Shown piece after piece: positions 38,657-47,763 of a DNA stretch of 64,000 bases (the stretch's first letter is position 1; each line of letters starts with the position of its first letter). Made by a program: the position numbers and the translations under genes. The stretch comes from Candidatus Aramenus sulfurataquae (GTDB lineage: Archaea; Thermoproteota; Thermoprotei_A; Sulfolobales; Sulfolobaceae), in the NCBI GenBank assembly GCA_000565255.1, contig ASRH01000005.1, forward strand, positions 26,348-90,347, read 5' to 3'. The notes under the pieces were generated by a model. That model had not been told where the DNA came from. It did no database searches and was given only the letters and a program-made list of their open reading frames with translations.

Positions 38657-39886
38657 ATGAAAATCTATCTCGTCGAGCACGTTATAGGCTCGTTTGCCTT
38701 TGACGAGAACGGTAAGCTCGTCGATTACGTCTTAAACCCTAGGGATCTGGGCAAAGTAGTTGACATGCTTATAGATCACGAAGAACACGGAAACCCCTTC
38801 CCTTCCGCCCTTGAGCTCCTGCAAAAGCTAAAGCCTTCTGAGGTCGTGGTGGAGAACGAGGCTGAGGTAGCGAAATTCCAGGGGTTAGTCGCTAAGGTAA
38901 CCACACAGATACATAACTTAGGAGCCAGGGAATTTAGGCAGTCTTTGGTTAAGTATGCTTTAGAAGCCAAATACGCTCAAAACGAGGAGGAACTTTACTC
39001 CTTCCTTTACCAAGTTTCCTTTGAGTACACAAGAAGGAAACTGAGGAAGGCCTCTCAGAAGAGGGATCTGTTGGCAATTCAAGCCGTTAGGGCGATAGAT
39101 GACATAGACAAGACGATCAACCTGTTCTCGGAGAGACTGAGGGAGTGGTACAGTCTTCATTTCCCTGAACTAGATAAGATGGTAGAAGACCATCAGCTCT
39201 ACTCTAAGATAGTCTCTTACCTTGGTTATAGGGACAACATAACGCAAGAGGCGCTAAAGGAACTCGGGCTAAACGAGTCTCGTGCGTCAAAGATTGCAGA
39301 CGCAGCTAGGAAGAGTATAGGTGCTGACATATCGGAGGACGACATAAACTCCATAAGGATGCTCTCTAACACTATCCTCGAGCTTTTCAAGATAAGGAAT
39401 GACCTTGCAGATTACGTAGAATCAGTAATGAGGGAAGTCTCACCTAACGTTACCGCTCTAGTGGGACCGGTCCTTGGAGCAAGACTACTTAGCTTGGCAG
39501 GTAGCCTAGAGGAGTTAGCAAAGATGCCAGCAAGCACGATCCAAGTGCTCGGTGCAGAAAAGGCCCTCTTTAGGGCACTGAAGACGGGTAGCAGGCCTCC
39601 AAAGCACGGCATTATATTCCAGTTCCCCGCCATTCACTCGTCTCCAAGGTGGCAGAGGGGTAAGATAGCTAGGGCTCTAGCTGCTAAGCTGGCAATCGCA
39701 GCTAGGGTAGACACCTTCAGCGGGAGGTATATAGGAGACCAGTTAGTGGAACAGCTAAACAAGAGGATTGAGGAGATCAAGACTAAGTACTCGCAGCCAC
39801 CTCCCAGAAAACAACAGAAAGAGGAAAAGCCTCAGGGAAAAGGTAAAAAAGGTAAAGGAGATAAGAAAAAAGGTAAGAGAAGGTGA
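38657..39886 (+). CDS. nop5: Nop5 (Nop56/58 homologue), C/D-box sRNP core protein
   Basis: 409 residues. The N-terminal domain (1-120) binds fibrillarin, a coiled coil (125-255) dimerises, and the C-terminal NOP domain ([53 protein letters not shown]) binds L7Ae-RNA. The tail is lysine-rich ([19 protein letters not shown]). With fibrillarin and L7Ae it forms the RNP that directs 2'-O-methylation of rRNA and tRNA. Its stop codon lies inside the Shine-Dalgarno/k-turn element before fibrillarin. Confidence 0.96.
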   Translation: MKIYLVEHVIGSFAFDENGKLVDYVLNPRDLGKVVDMLIDHEEHGNPFPSALELLQKLKPSEVVVENEAEVAKFQGLVAKVTTQIHNLGAREFRQSLVKYALEAKYAQNEEELYSFLYQVSFEYTRRKLRKASQKRDLLAIQAVRAIDDIDKTINLFSERLREWYSLHFPELDKMVEDHQLYSKIVSYLGYRDNITQEALKELGLNESRASKIADAARKSIGADISEDDINSIRMLSNTILELFKIRNDLADYVESVMREVSPNVTALVGPVLGARLLSLAGSLEELAKMPASTIQVLGAEKALFRALKTGSRPPKHGIIFQFPAIHSSPRWQRGKIARALAAKLAIAARVDTFSGRYIGDQLVEQLNKRIEEIKTKYSQPPPRKQQKEEKPQGKGKKGKGDKKKGKRR

Positions 39887-39900
39887 TGAACCATTTCTGA
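39882..39900 (+). promoter_or_regulatory. K-turn-like element at the nop5-fibrillarin junction (L7Ae autoregulation)
   Basis: GTGATGA (39883-39889, box C) and CTGA (39897-39900, box D) are separated by ACCATTT. They can form sheared G-A pairs plus U-U, G-C and two A-U pairs closed by a CCAT loop, a k-turn or k-loop. The element contains the nop5 TGA stop, the GGTGA ribosome-binding site (39882-39886) and an ATT codon (39893) in the fibrillarin frame. L7Ae binding to a k-turn in the nop5-fibrillarin transcript has been reported for Sulfolobus acidocaldarius, so L7Ae could block fibrillarin translation here. Confidence 0.6.
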
Positions 39901-39928
39901 GAGCATTAAGACAGTAAAGGAAACAAAG

Positions 39929-40594
39929 ATGGAGAACATATTCGAGTGTATTTACGTTGATGGGGTTACTAGGCTTTGCACTAAAAACTTAGCTCCAGGC
40001 TACTCTGTCTACGGCGAGAGACTGATTAAATTTGAGGGGATAGAATACAGAGAGTGGAACGCATTTAGGAGTAAGCTAGCGGGAGCCATACTTAAGGGGC
40101 TAAAACATAACCCGATAAAGAAGGGCACCAAGGTCCTTTACTTGGGTGCAGCGTCTGGTACCACACCAAGCCATATTTCCGACATAGTGGAAAAAGAGGG
40201 CAAAGTCTACGGCGTAGAGTTTTCCCCAAGAGTCGTTAGGGAGTTAATCCTTGTAGCACAGCGTAGGCCAAACCTATTTCCAATACTAGCTGACGCAAGG
40301 TTCCCACAAGCTTACAGTTTGCTAGTTGAGGATCCAGAGGTACTCTACGTTGACATAGCCCAGCCAGATCAAACCGACATTGCTATTTACAACGCTAAGT
40401 TCTTCCTGAGGGATGGCGGTTATCTCCTCCTGGCGGTAAAGGCGAGGAGCATTGACGTGACTAAGGAACCAGAGGAGATATTTAAGGCTGAGGCAGAAAA
40501 ACTGAGGAAGGAGAACTTTGACGTAGAGCAGATAATTAACTTAGATCCCTACGATAAGGACCACTCCATGATAGTTGCAAAATTCAAGGGTTAG
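39929..40594 (+). CDS. flpA: Fibrillarin-like rRNA/tRNA 2'-O-methyltransferase (start may be ATT 39893)
   Basis: SAM-dependent methyltransferase of the C/D-box RNP. Residue landmarks: [30 protein letters not shown] (SAM motif I), [14 protein letters not shown], and the catalytic KARSIDVTK lysine region. ATG 39929 gives 221 residues, but the frame runs upstream without stops through [11 protein letters not shown] to an ATT at 39893 that has GGTGA 6 nt before it. Sulfolobus fibrillarins, as I recall them, carry a matching 11-12-residue N-terminal extension, so the ATT may be the true start. The gene is followed directly by DUF61. Confidence 0.95.
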   Translation: MENIFECIYVDGVTRLCTKNLAPGYSVYGERLIKFEGIEYREWNAFRSKLAGAILKGLKHNPIKKGTKVLYLGAASGTTPSHISDIVEKEGKVYGVEFSPRVVRELILVAQRRPNLFPILADARFPQAYSLLVEDPEVLYVDIAQPDQTDIAIYNAKFFLRDGGYLLLAVKARSIDVTKEPEEIFKAEAEKLRKENFDVEQIINLDPYDKDHSMIVAKFKG

Positions 40595-41008
40595 ATGATG
40601 TTAGACAAGATAATAGACCTAGGATTCAAGGACATTTTTTCCTCAATGCCAGCCGAGTTTGTGACTTTGGACGAGGCCGTAAAGGGGAAAAACGTAATTA
40701 GACTTGGAAACGGCTTTCTCCACAAGTTTGACGAGCGGGAGGTAGACAGAGCCTCTAAGTCAATCCCCATCTACCTTTGGGCGTTAGTCAAATTGCCTTT
40801 TGTTATACTGAAGCTCGAGACCCCGGGAGACTACGTAGTTAACGGCGACGAGTGGAGTAAGAGGGCAGTGTCCCTCCTGTTGGGAAAGGACAACTCGGAC
40901 TACCTGACCTCTGGAGACGTAGAAAGACTTTTAATGGGATATAAATCATTAATATTTATAACTATCTCTTATTCTATACTAAGTAGCATAAATACAGATA
41001 ACGAATAG
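40595..41008 (+). CDS. UPF0216 / DUF61 family protein
   Basis: 137 residues. The family pattern is seen in MPAEFVTLDEAVKGKN, HKFDEREVDRASKSIPIYLW, LVKLPFVILKLETPGDYVVN and EWSKRAVSLLLG. ATG 40595 directly abuts the fibrillarin stop, so it belongs to the nop5-fibrillarin operon. Function is unknown; recurrence beside RNA-modification genes suggests RNA processing, but that is inference. The C-terminus (YKSLIFITISYSILSSI) is hydrophobic but too short to call a membrane anchor with confidence. Confidence 0.8.
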   Translation: MMLDKIIDLGFKDIFSSMPAEFVTLDEAVKGKNVIRLGNGFLHKFDEREVDRASKSIPIYLWALVKLPFVILKLETPGDYVVNGDEWSKRAVSLLLGKDNSDYLTSGDVERLLMGYKSLIFITISYSILSSINTDNE

Positions 41009-41022
41009 AGAAGGAATGGGAG

Positions 41023-41925
41023 ATGGAGGACAAGTTAGCTGACGTCGTTGATATATTGGAGAGGAGTAACGTAGACTACTCCGTAATATATTACCCAGAA
41101 AAGAGTAAGAAGTCAATCGACATAGTGGCGAGGGATCCGTCTAGAAAACTAGTTATAAAGGTATCAATGGACAAAGTGTCCAAGGAGGAGATAGTAGAAC
41201 TGGAAAAGTTCGCCTACCTAGTCAACAGCTTTCCCGTGTTAGTGACGGACGAAACAGAGGAAGATATAGCGATCCAGAAGGACAAGGTTGTAGGGCTCTC
41301 GCTGGAAGGTTTTAGGAAATTGATAGAAGGCGAGAAGATATTTATATACAGAACGCGTGGCGGCATATTTGTTAAGATAAGATCAGAGGTAATGAAGAGG
41401 AAGAGGGAGAAAATGAGCTTCAGCATGGGAGATCTAGCGAAGATGCTAGGGGTGTCCAGGAAGACGATCTACGATTATGAGAACGGAGAGTGTGACGTGT
41501 CCATAGAGATTGCAGAGAAGTTGGTTGACATCTTTGGACCAGAGATAATAGGAGACGTATTCGAAGATATGAACAACAGATCAAGAATAGAGCTAGAAGA
41601 TGAGGAGAAAAACCAAGTGTCGAAGATACTAGCAGACGAAGGCTTCAGCATTGCCACCTTGAAGCTAACCGCTGTCGACGTTGTAGCTTCTAGAGGTAAT
41701 GAGAAGGTTTTAATTGCAATAGGGCCAAAGAGGGCTGAATTCGCGCGCAGAAAGGCGGAAGAGGCTAAGAAGCTAGCAACGAAGCTAAACGCTTCACTAA
41801 TCACAATAGTAAGGACTTATAACATGGTAAAGGAGCTAGAGAAAGATGGATTTAAAGCCTATATGAGCGATGATTTAACGAGCCTAAGAGATGAAATTAA
41901 AAGAGATAACAGAGGGAAAGGCTAG
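41023..41925 (+). CDS. HTH-type transcriptional regulator (archaeal COG1395 family)
   Basis: 300 residues. A central Cro/C1-type helix-turn-helix, at about 128-185 (FSMGDLAKMLGVSRKTIYDY, ENGECDVSIEIAEKLVDIFG), is flanked by two alpha/beta domains; the N-terminal one (SVIYYPEKSKKSIDIVARDP) looks restriction-endonuclease-like but lacks an obvious active site. This is a widespread archaeal family of putative regulators with unknown targets. It overlaps trm1 by 35 nt and follows DUF61 by 14 nt, at the end of the nop5 gene string. Confidence 0.82.
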   Translation: MEDKLADVVDILERSNVDYSVIYYPEKSKKSIDIVARDPSRKLVIKVSMDKVSKEEIVELEKFAYLVNSFPVLVTDETEEDIAIQKDKVVGLSLEGFRKLIEGEKIFIYRTRGGIFVKIRSEVMKRKREKMSFSMGDLAKMLGVSRKTIYDYENGECDVSIEIAEKLVDIFGPEIIGDVFEDMNNRSRIELEDEEKNQVSKILADEGFSIATLKLTAVDVVASRGNEKVLIAIGPKRAEFARRKAEEAKKLATKLNASLITIVRTYNMVKELEKDGFKAYMSDDLTSLRDEIKRDNRGKG

Positions 41926-43033
41926 ACTACTAGTTCCAGATCCCGAGGAGTACAAGAAGGAAGAGAAGTACGATCCTTCGTGGGCTCCCGTCTTCTATAA
42001 CCCTAGGATGGTCTTCAACAGGGACGTGAGCGTGGTTGTAGTAAGTGCGCTTTCTCCGAAAAGTATTGTGGACACCCTTTCTGCAACAGGCGTAAGGGGA
42101 ATAAGGTATTACCTCGAGTCCTCAAAAACAGAGGAGGTGCTGTTTAACGACAAGAGCCCTAACGCGGTGGAGCTCATAAGGAGAAACGTGGAAGTTAATG
42201 GAATAGAGAACGCTAAAGTGTACAACAGAGACGCGAATTCCCTACTTTACGAGCTCAAGGTGGACTACGTAGACGTAGATCCTTTTGGATCCCCGGCTCC
42301 CTTCGTACTCTCATCAATAAATGCCACCAAACGCGGAGGAAGCGTGGCCTATACTGCAACAGACCTTTCCCCCTTAGAGGGGAAGGCCAGGAGATCGTGT
42401 TTGAGAAAGTACTATGTGCATAACCAAAGGCTCAGTTTCTCAAAGGAGGTTGGGATAAGGGTACTTGTCTCTAAGGTAGTGAGGGACTCAGCGGTTCTTG
42501 AGAGAACAGTGGTCCCCCTTATCTCCTTCTACTCTGATTACTACTACAGGGTTTTCTTCAGAGTGTTGGGAGGGGCAAGGAGGGCAGATAATGCCCTAGA
42601 AGAATTAGGGTATTTTATTGAGTGTCAAGACTGCGGGTACCACGAGGGGACTAGGGAAAAGTGCGTGGACAAGTGCCCATATTGTGGTAGCAAGAACGTA
42701 AAGGTAGTGGGACCGGTGTGGCTGGGTAAGCTTGTGGACGAAGAGTTCCTTGGAAAGGTGATGTCGTCAATTGACAAGTTCGAATATCTAACCAGTTTCC
42801 AAATGGTTAAGGAGCTGTTGACGAGCTTAAGGGATGAGAACCGGTTCCTGGCGTACTATAACCTGGACTTTCTAGCTTCAAGGCATAAGATGAACGTCCC
42901 CCCAACTAGAGGCATGCTAGAATGCCTTGGAGAGGCAACGAGAACGCATTTTGATAAAAAAGGGATTAAAACTAATAAAAAATACGAAGAAGTTTTGGAA
43001 TGCCTAAAAACGTCATTTAGCTATAATAGATAA
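41891..43033 (+). CDS. trm1: tRNA (guanine26-N2)-dimethyltransferase
   Basis: 380-residue SAM-dependent enzyme that forms m2,2G26 in tRNA. The N-terminus has EITEGKARLLVP and FYNPRMVFNRDVSVVV; catalytic motif IV is DVDPFGSPAPF. A zinc-binding segment typical of Trm1 is CQDCGYHEGTREKC...CPYCGSKN at about 245-270. It starts inside the HTH gene (35-nt overlap), consistent with coupled translation, and its 3' end overlaps TFE-beta by 21 bp on the other strand. Confidence 0.95.
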   Translation: MKLKEITEGKARLLVPDPEEYKKEEKYDPSWAPVFYNPRMVFNRDVSVVVVSALSPKSIVDTLSATGVRGIRYYLESSKTEEVLFNDKSPNAVELIRRNVEVNGIENAKVYNRDANSLLYELKVDYVDVDPFGSPAPFVLSSINATKRGGSVAYTATDLSPLEGKARRSCLRKYYVHNQRLSFSKEVGIRVLVSKVVRDSAVLERTVVPLISFYSDYYYRVFFRVLGGARRADNALEELGYFIECQDCGYHEGTREKCVDKCPYCGSKNVKVVGPVWLGKLVDEEFLGKVMSSIDKFEYLTSFQMVKELLTSLRDENRFLAYYNLDFLASRHKMNVPPTRGMLECLGEATRTHFDKKGIKTNKKYEEVLECLKTSFSYNR

Positions 43034-43387
43034 AATCCATTGTGACAGCTTTGAACAAGAGTTTGGATTGACGTGAGTACCCTCATTGCATTTGTAAAGG
43101 AACTTACACGAGAAACATGGGATGTCGGCAACGCTATTGAGCTCTACAAGGAGTTTGGGTTCCTCAAAAACTTGAACGGCAAATAGCTTTACGACGCTTT
43201 TCCCATTTTCCTTGACCGACTTCTTAATGACTTGTTTCTTTTCGATAAGCTTTTTAATTATAATGCTGAGCTCTCTAGTCGAGAGCCCGACCGACTTGGC
43301 GAGCTCTTGCTGTGATATGCCTTGGCTACCCCTTTCAGCTATCTTTTGGCGGACCATATCTTCGTACGTTGATGTTTTTGATTCCAT
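43013..43387 (-). CDS. Transcription factor TFE-beta (RPC39-like, Fe-S)
   Basis: 124 residues: an N-terminal winged helix (about 10-70; ISQQELAKSVGLSTRELSII, IEKKQVIKKSVKENG) and a C-terminal cluster domain with C91, C94, C100 and C111 (CFSCKFLYKC...NSCSKLSQW). This matches crenarchaeal TFE-beta, which pairs with TFE-alpha to help open promoters and carries a cubane 4Fe-4S cluster. A TATA-rich promoter (AATATATATAG) and AGGTGG Shine-Dalgarno lie upstream. It sits next to TFB and near TBP. Confidence 0.88.
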   Translation of the reverse strand: MESKTSTYEDMVRQKIAERGSQGISQQELAKSVGLSTRELSIIIKKLIEKKQVIKKSVKENGKSVVKLFAVQVFEEPKLLVELNSVADIPCFSCKFLYKCNEGTHVNPNSCSKLSQWILSIIAK

Positions 43388-43458
43388 TCAAACCACCTGT
43401 GTTGGCTATATATATTATATACTACTTCATGCTTATTTAGTTTGCTTTCCAACAAAAA

Positions 43459-44337
43459 CTATAAACTTACTTCAATATCAAAATTATTAATAATTTCCTT
43501 GTATCTATTCCTTATTGTAACCTCCGTAATCCCTAACGCCTCAGCTACTTCTTTTTGCGTCTTCTTGACATCCAAGAGAGTACTTATCAGATAAACGGAA
43601 GCAGCACTTAACGCTAGGTATCCCTTACCGCTTGTTAGTCCTGTCTTGTACATTATGTCAACGATCTCCGCTGACTTGATGGCTACTTGTTGGGGTAGCC
43701 CCAACTTATCCAAGATCTCTGGGATGTAGACGACTGGCTTTACCTTAGGTCTGAAGTTCTGAACCTTCTTCGATACCTCTTGTACCCTTTGCAGAGCTTT
43801 CCAAAGTTCACTTGAGTTTAGCCCATACCTGTTTCTTATCTCTTGAAGGTGTCTGGGAATATTGTTTATCTGGCAAGAGTAATACAGGACTGCGGCAACT
43901 AGAGTGTACATGTCGATTCTTCTAGCGAGTCCAGTCTCAACTAGTTTCCTCAAAATCAACGCTGCAGTCTCTTTAACGAACTCGGGAAGCCCTAACTTAG
44001 AGGCCTCGTTATTGAGAACTGACAAGTAGGTCACAAGCTTCTTGTCTTTTGAGGACACTCTAAGCTTGTTCTGCAACCTTTGCATCTTAAGGAGCTTCAC
44101 TCTGTCCTTAACCCTTCCGTAGCCTATCTTTGTGGTGAGGCCTTGGTCGTGAACCTTTAACGTTAGAGGTGAGCCCGTCCTCTCCTTTTCTAGTTTATCC
44201 TCGTAATCGTAGGCCCTCCATTCCGGTCCTTGATCCACTAACCCCTCCTCTATCACGAATCCGCAATTAGAGCAGATGTACTGACCGCGTTCGTAGTCAT
44301 ATCTTACGCTCTCAGAGTTGCAAACAGGGCACTTCAT
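43459..44337 (-). CDS. tfb2: Transcription initiation factor B paralogue (TFB2-like)
   Basis: 292 residues. A complete N-terminal zinc ribbon ([24 protein letters not shown]), B-reader/linker ([21 protein letters not shown]) and two cyclin repeats ending [22 protein letters not shown]. It differs from Sulfolobus TFB1, whose zinc ribbon lacks cysteines and whose linker reads VGGPLNNTIHDRGLST; here it is [18 protein letters not shown], so a TFB2-type paralogue is likely. It is coupled to gar1 by a 4-nt overlap. It recruits RNA polymerase to TBP-bound promoters. Confidence 0.9.
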   Translation of the reverse strand: MKCPVCNSESVRYDYERGQYICSNCGFVIEEGLVDQGPEWRAYDYEDKLEKERTGSPLTLKVHDQGLTTKIGYGRVKDRVKLLKMQRLQNKLRVSSKDKKLVTYLSVLNNEASKLGLPEFVKETAALILRKLVETGLARRIDMYTLVAAVLYYSCQINNIPRHLQEIRNRYGLNSSELWKALQRVQEVSKKVQNFRPKVKPVVYIPEILDKLGLPQQVAIKSAEIVDIMYKTGLTSGKGYLALSAASVYLISTLLDVKKTQKEVAEALGITEVTIRNRYKEIINNFDIEVSL

Positions 44338-44615
44338 TTCCTTCCTCTCCTGTTCCTTCTCTTCTCCTCCAGGACAACGTATAGCTTACCTTTTGGTACC
44401 TCCTTGCTTACTGGATTCACTAGCAAATAAGGCTCGTTTATGTTTCCTATTACATCCAGGACTTTACCTATTCTGTTCCCCCTTTCGTCAACTAGCGTTT
44501 TCCCAACTACGCTGTTGTGAACGTAATCAAACTTGGAATCAGCCCTTATCAACATCTTGCCTTTGAGTGTCTCTTTCTCGTAAAATCCAATTTCAATTAC
44601 TCGAGCTCTTGTCAC
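44334..44615 (-). CDS. gar1: H/ACA RNP protein Gar1
   Basis: 93 residues with the Gar1 beta-barrel signature [21 protein letters not shown] followed by NEPYLLVNP and a basic tail (KRRNRRGRK). Gar1 works with Cbf5, Nop10 and L7Ae in RNA-guided pseudouridylation. GTG 44615 is the likely start; TTAATATTAA at 44641-44650 can serve as its TATA region. It is translated ahead of TFB with a 4-nt overlap, an arrangement known from other Crenarchaeota. Confidence 0.93.
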   Translation of the reverse strand: MTRARVIEIGFYEKETLKGKMLIRADSKFDYVHNSVVGKTLVDERGNRIGKVLDVIGNINEPYLLVNPVSKEVPKGKLYVVLEEKRRNRRGRK

Positions 44616-44900
44616 ATGAGTTATTGTTGAAAATAAATGCTTAATATTAACCTTAATAATACCACCCTATTTATACGAGGAGGTAATACGCGATTGGGAT
44701 GGTAGATTATTTGGGACTCATGTTTAAAAAGGGAATAAGGCGGATATAAGGAGCGACTTTCTATAACAAGTTGATATTATTTGACTATAGCACGCGATTT
44801 CCTATGTTTTCAAGATATACGCATGTTCCCATGGTTTCCAAGAGTTTGCCTTTAGATGTCTAGGAAAAACTATATTAACGCATTTAGTTAGTTAATCCCA
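44616..44900. other. 285-nt gap between gar1 and the coiled-coil gene; possible small transcript
   Basis: The two ends hold the promoters of the flanking divergent genes (TTAATATTAA for gar1; CTATATTAAC at 44869-44878 for the coiled-coil gene, about 27 nt from its ATG). The middle has further TATA-like sites (CTATTTATAC near 44668-44677; GTTTAAAAAGG near 44720) and a GAGGAGGT near 44678-44685 ahead of a 16-codon ORF (ATG 44698, MVDYLGLMFKKGIRRI). ACGCGATT occurs twice (about 44687 and 44791). No rRNA, tRNA or clear box C/D sRNA was found. Confidence 0.4.
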
Positions 44901-45857
44901 ATGAGTAAACTGGCCGACGACGCTGAAGAGGAGCTTCTTAAGAAAATCTCAGACTTGAAGGAAGAACTCGAGAAGTTAGACGTAGAATACAATAAGGTCC
45001 TCCAAGAGTTAAGGAGCCTCAAGCAGAAAAAGTCCGAGTATTTCGAGAAGCTGAACTCCGTTAGGTCCCAAATAGAGACCGTGAGGAAGGAGTATACCGA
45101 TAGACTTACCGAGTTAAAGCAGTTAAAGGAAAGGAAGCAGAGCCTTCTTTCTGCCCTCCAGGAAATGAGAAAACAGTTAGAAGAGTTGAAGGCTGTGAAC
45201 GACAAGCTCCAGGGACTTAACGTGAATTCTGTGGAGAAGAAGATAAAGAACCTAGAGTGGAGGTTGCAAACCTTTACGCTCTCCCTTGAGGAGGAAAAGA
45301 AGATCATCGAGAAAATAAGCGAACTGGAGAGGAAACTCGAGGAGGCTAGGAAGGCGCTCAAAGTTAAGGAGAGGAGCAACGAGGAAAGGGCGGAGTTTTT
45401 AGCGAAGAGGCTAGAACTCTCTACCGTAAGAGAGAAGATGAAGAAGATCTTTGACGAGATTAACGAGAAGAGGAAAATACTGCAGGGACTTAAGGAAGAA
45501 AGGGAGAAGCTAAAGAAGGAAATTCTAGAGGTTAAGGCAAAGATAGAGGAACAAAGGAGCAAATTAGCTAAGATAAAGGATGAAAAGAGGGCAAAGAGCG
45601 AGGAACTGAGGAAGTATCAAGAGCAACTTAAAAAGAGCAAGGACGAGGTATTTAACAGCTATTACGCCAGAGCGAAGGACGTCAAGGAGGGTAAAGGAGA
45701 GACGAAGGGTTACGCAGAAAACGGCAAGAGCAAGGAAATATTGGACAGGAAAAAGAAGATCGCTGAAGAAAAGCTAAAGAACGGCGAAAGACTGTCATTT
45801 GAGGAACTTTTAATACTTTATGGCGATCAAAGTAAAGATAATGGAGGCTCTGGCTGA
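44901..45857 (+). CDS. Long coiled-coil protein (COG1340-like), unknown function
   Basis: 318 residues, of which about 1-255 are one continuous coiled coil (heptads such as [40 protein letters not shown]). The C-terminal 60 residues are basic ([37 protein letters not shown]). No head, ATPase or membrane domain. Long helical proteins of this kind are often annotated as COG1340. It overlaps the DUF373 gene by 38 nt, so a membrane-anchored scaffold is possible. The function is not known. Confidence 0.8.
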   Translation: MSKLADDAEEELLKKISDLKEELEKLDVEYNKVLQELRSLKQKKSEYFEKLNSVRSQIETVRKEYTDRLTELKQLKERKQSLLSALQEMRKQLEELKAVNDKLQGLNVNSVEKKIKNLEWRLQTFTLSLEEEKKIIEKISELERKLEEARKALKVKERSNEERAEFLAKRLELSTVREKMKKIFDEINEKRKILQGLKEEREKLKKEILEVKAKIEEQRSKLAKIKDEKRAKSEELRKYQEQLKKSKDEVFNSYYARAKDVKEGKGETKGYAENGKSKEILDRKKKIAEEKLKNGERLSFEELLILYGDQSKDNGGSG

Positions 45858-46893
45858 AAGGACTGCAGTAATTTACGTTGACATTGACGACGATCTAGGC
45901 AGAATAGGCGTTCAAACGCCCGTAATAGGAGAAAAGGACGCTTTTTTAGCCATTCAGAAGGCTTCTGAGGCCATCCCAGACGACTCTGACTTCAATGCCA
46001 TGGTAGTTACGCTAAATCTATACAAGAAGTTGAAAGATAAAGGCAACGTCGAGATTGTCTTCATTGCGGGCTCGGAAAAAGGGGGAATTGAAGCGCAGCT
46101 CAGACTGTCTTCAGAACTGGACGATGTAATTAGGAGACTAGGTATCACGAGCGCTATCGTAGTCTACGATAGTCCCGAGGACGCAAAGGCTATCCCAATT
46201 ATACAGTCCAAGCTCAAGATAACGGGGATACAAAGGGTCATAGTAGAACAGTACAGGGGAGTTGAGGAGACCTACATTCTCATAGGGAGGTACTTGAAGA
46301 AGGTAATAACCGAACCCAGGTATTCTAGGATATTCCTTGGAGTTCCTGGCATAATTTTCGTAATAGGTAGTGTGTTTTACATCCTCGGACTGGCGTCATA
46401 TCTTTTACCTGCTGTCCTCTTGGTAATAGGACTCTCCATGCTGGTAAGGGGATTTGCAATTGATGACATGATAGAAAGGTGGTGGCAGACTTCCACTATC
46501 ATGGTGATAGTGGGAATCCTATCCCTCATCTCATTAATTATAGGTATAATTCAAGGATATGTGACTGGCCAGTCTCTTAAGGGCTCCTACGTTTACGTGT
46601 CTTCTTCAATAGCCAATGCCATGCTACCTTACCTTACCTTCTCAGTCGTGATTTTATTTGCAGGGAAGGCCTTAGAAAACGCCATAGAGAAGAACATAAG
46701 GGTATGGCATGACTTGATAAAAATAGCTGCTATAATAGTTTCTGCATACATGATATCAAGTGCTTTGTATAACATTGAGAGGGGAATTTATATAATCCAG
46801 GCTCAGCTCTTCTACACGTTGTCTGTCTCGTCAATGATAATAATCATGACGTACATAGCCCTTACAATAATCGAAAAATATAAGCTCACTTAG
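45820..46893 (+). CDS. DUF373 family membrane protein
   Basis: 357 residues from ATG 45820 (an in-frame ATG at 45841 would also do). The first 165 residues are a soluble alpha/beta domain ([34 protein letters not shown]); the rest holds six or so hydrophobic membrane helices ([39 protein letters not shown], and others). This matches DUF373, found only in archaea, with unknown role. The 38-nt overlap with the coiled-coil gene implies joint expression. The 3' end overlaps the next minus-strand gene by 8 bp. Confidence 0.88.
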   Translation: MAIKVKIMEALAERTAVIYVDIDDDLGRIGVQTPVIGEKDAFLAIQKASEAIPDDSDFNAMVVTLNLYKKLKDKGNVEIVFIAGSEKGGIEAQLRLSSELDDVIRRLGITSAIVVYDSPEDAKAIPIIQSKLKITGIQRVIVEQYRGVEETYILIGRYLKKVITEPRYSRIFLGVPGIIFVIGSVFYILGLASYLLPAVLLVIGLSMLVRGFAIDDMIERWWQTSTIMVIVGILSLISLIIGIIQGYVTGQSLKGSYVYVSSSIANAMLPYLTFSVVILFAGKALENAIEKNIRVWHDLIKIAAIIVSAYMISSALYNIERGIYIIQAQLFYTLSVSSMIIIMTYIALTIIEKYKLT

Positions 46894-47098
46894 CCATCTT
46901 GGAGACTTTTTCCTTGATCTCTAGGGGCAGATTATCCAACTTTAAGACTGAGGCCTTTCTGGGCCTGGTCTTTGGCGTTATATTTAATAAAACATAGCGC
47001 TCAGCTGAGTTCTCGTCCCTGTTCTTTAGTAGTCTGGCCTTAACGTAAAAGCCCTTTCCCGTATCTATGTACACGTACTTTTTGTGTTTAAGGGTCAT
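46886..47098 (-). CDS. Small basic protein of unknown function
   Basis: About 70 residues. The frame extends to GTG 47107, but ATG 47098 gives [20 protein letters not shown] and is preferred. It looks like a small beta-barrel followed by a helix ([33 protein letters not shown]), with high Lys/Arg content that suggests nucleic-acid binding. It follows tbp on the same strand after about 23 nt, so it may be co-transcribed with it. No family recognised. Confidence 0.6.
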   Translation of the reverse strand: MTLKHKKYVYIDTGKGFYVKARLLKNRDENSAERYVLLNITPKTRPRKASVLKLDNLPLEIKEKVSKMAK

Positions 47099-47121
47099 GG
47101 TTATCACAATAACCTAAAGCC

Positions 47122-47727
47122 TTAAATTTCTATCTCGTCCTCTTCTTCTATTGGCCTCACGCAATCTAGTTCCTCTAACTTGTCGAAGATTTTCTTGACG
47201 GCCTTGTATACTTCCTCCTCTCTTTTTGCCCCAGTTATGACCATCTTTCCGCTACTGAATATCAAGAGGACGACTCTGGGGTCGTCCATCCTATATATCA
47301 GCCCAGGGAATTGCTCTGGCTCGTACATGTTGTTCTCGAGCAAGAAAGCGGCCTTGTCCAAGTTGACGTGGACGTGGAGGTTTGCGGAAGCAACAATGTT
47401 CTGGATCTGAATTTTGGGCTTACCGGTAATCTTTATGCTGTACTTCTTTAACGTCTTTATTATCCTCTTTACGGCCTTTATTAGCTCCTCGGTGCTCTTT
47501 GCCCCAGTTACTACCATCTTTCCAGACTTGAATATGAGAGAGGTAACCTTGGGCGTCTCGAGCCTAAATATTAGCCCAGGAAACTGGTCAGGGTCGTATT
47601 CTACGTTTGGAACGCTCCTCTCCATGGCGTAAAGGTCTAAGGACTCATCTAAAGTTACGGTAGCTACTATGTTTTCAATGCTTATAATCGGTTTATAAGC
47701 TATTGAATTGGAAATAACACTCACCAC
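47122..47727 (-). CDS. tbp: TATA-binding protein
   Basis: 201 residues with the two symmetric TBP repeats: [10 protein letters not shown]...[14 protein letters not shown]...KMVVTGAKS and [10 protein letters not shown]...[14 protein letters not shown]...[10 protein letters not shown] short acidic C-terminus follows ([11 protein letters not shown]). It binds TATA boxes with TFB to start transcription. GTG 47727 or 47724 is the start: both are near the point predicted for transcription from the TATA box at 47743-47754, so the message is probably leaderless. It is followed by a small basic gene. Confidence 0.97.
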   Translation of the reverse strand: MVSVISNSIAYKPIISIENIVATVTLDESLDLYAMERSVPNVEYDPDQFPGLIFRLETPKVTSLIFKSGKMVVTGAKSTEELIKAVKRIIKTLKKYSIKITGKPKIQIQNIVASANLHVHVNLDKAAFLLENNMYEPEQFPGLIYRMDDPRVVLLIFSSGKMVITGAKREEEVYKAVKKIFDKLEELDCVRPIEEEDEIEI

Positions 47728-47742
47728 ATATAGTTCTTATAT

Positions 47743-47754
47743 ACTCATTTATAA
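47743..47754 (-). promoter_or_regulatory. tbp promoter
   Basis: Minus strand GGTTTATAAATG has its TATA core about 24 nt before the GTG start pair at 47724/47727. A second TATA-like GTATATAAG lies nearer (47733-47742) but is too close to the start for use. TBP may thus act on its own promoter. The preceding phosphoesterase gene on the same strand ends at 47764, only 10 nt away. Confidence 0.5.
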
Positions 47755-47763
47755 ACCCCCGGG

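Noticed and set aside
44888-45562. 224-codon minus-strand frame rich in Ser/Leu/Phe opposite the coiled-coil gene
   Set aside because: Looks like a membrane protein but is the mirror image of a Glu/Lys/Leu coiled-coil sequence. No motif or start site supports it.
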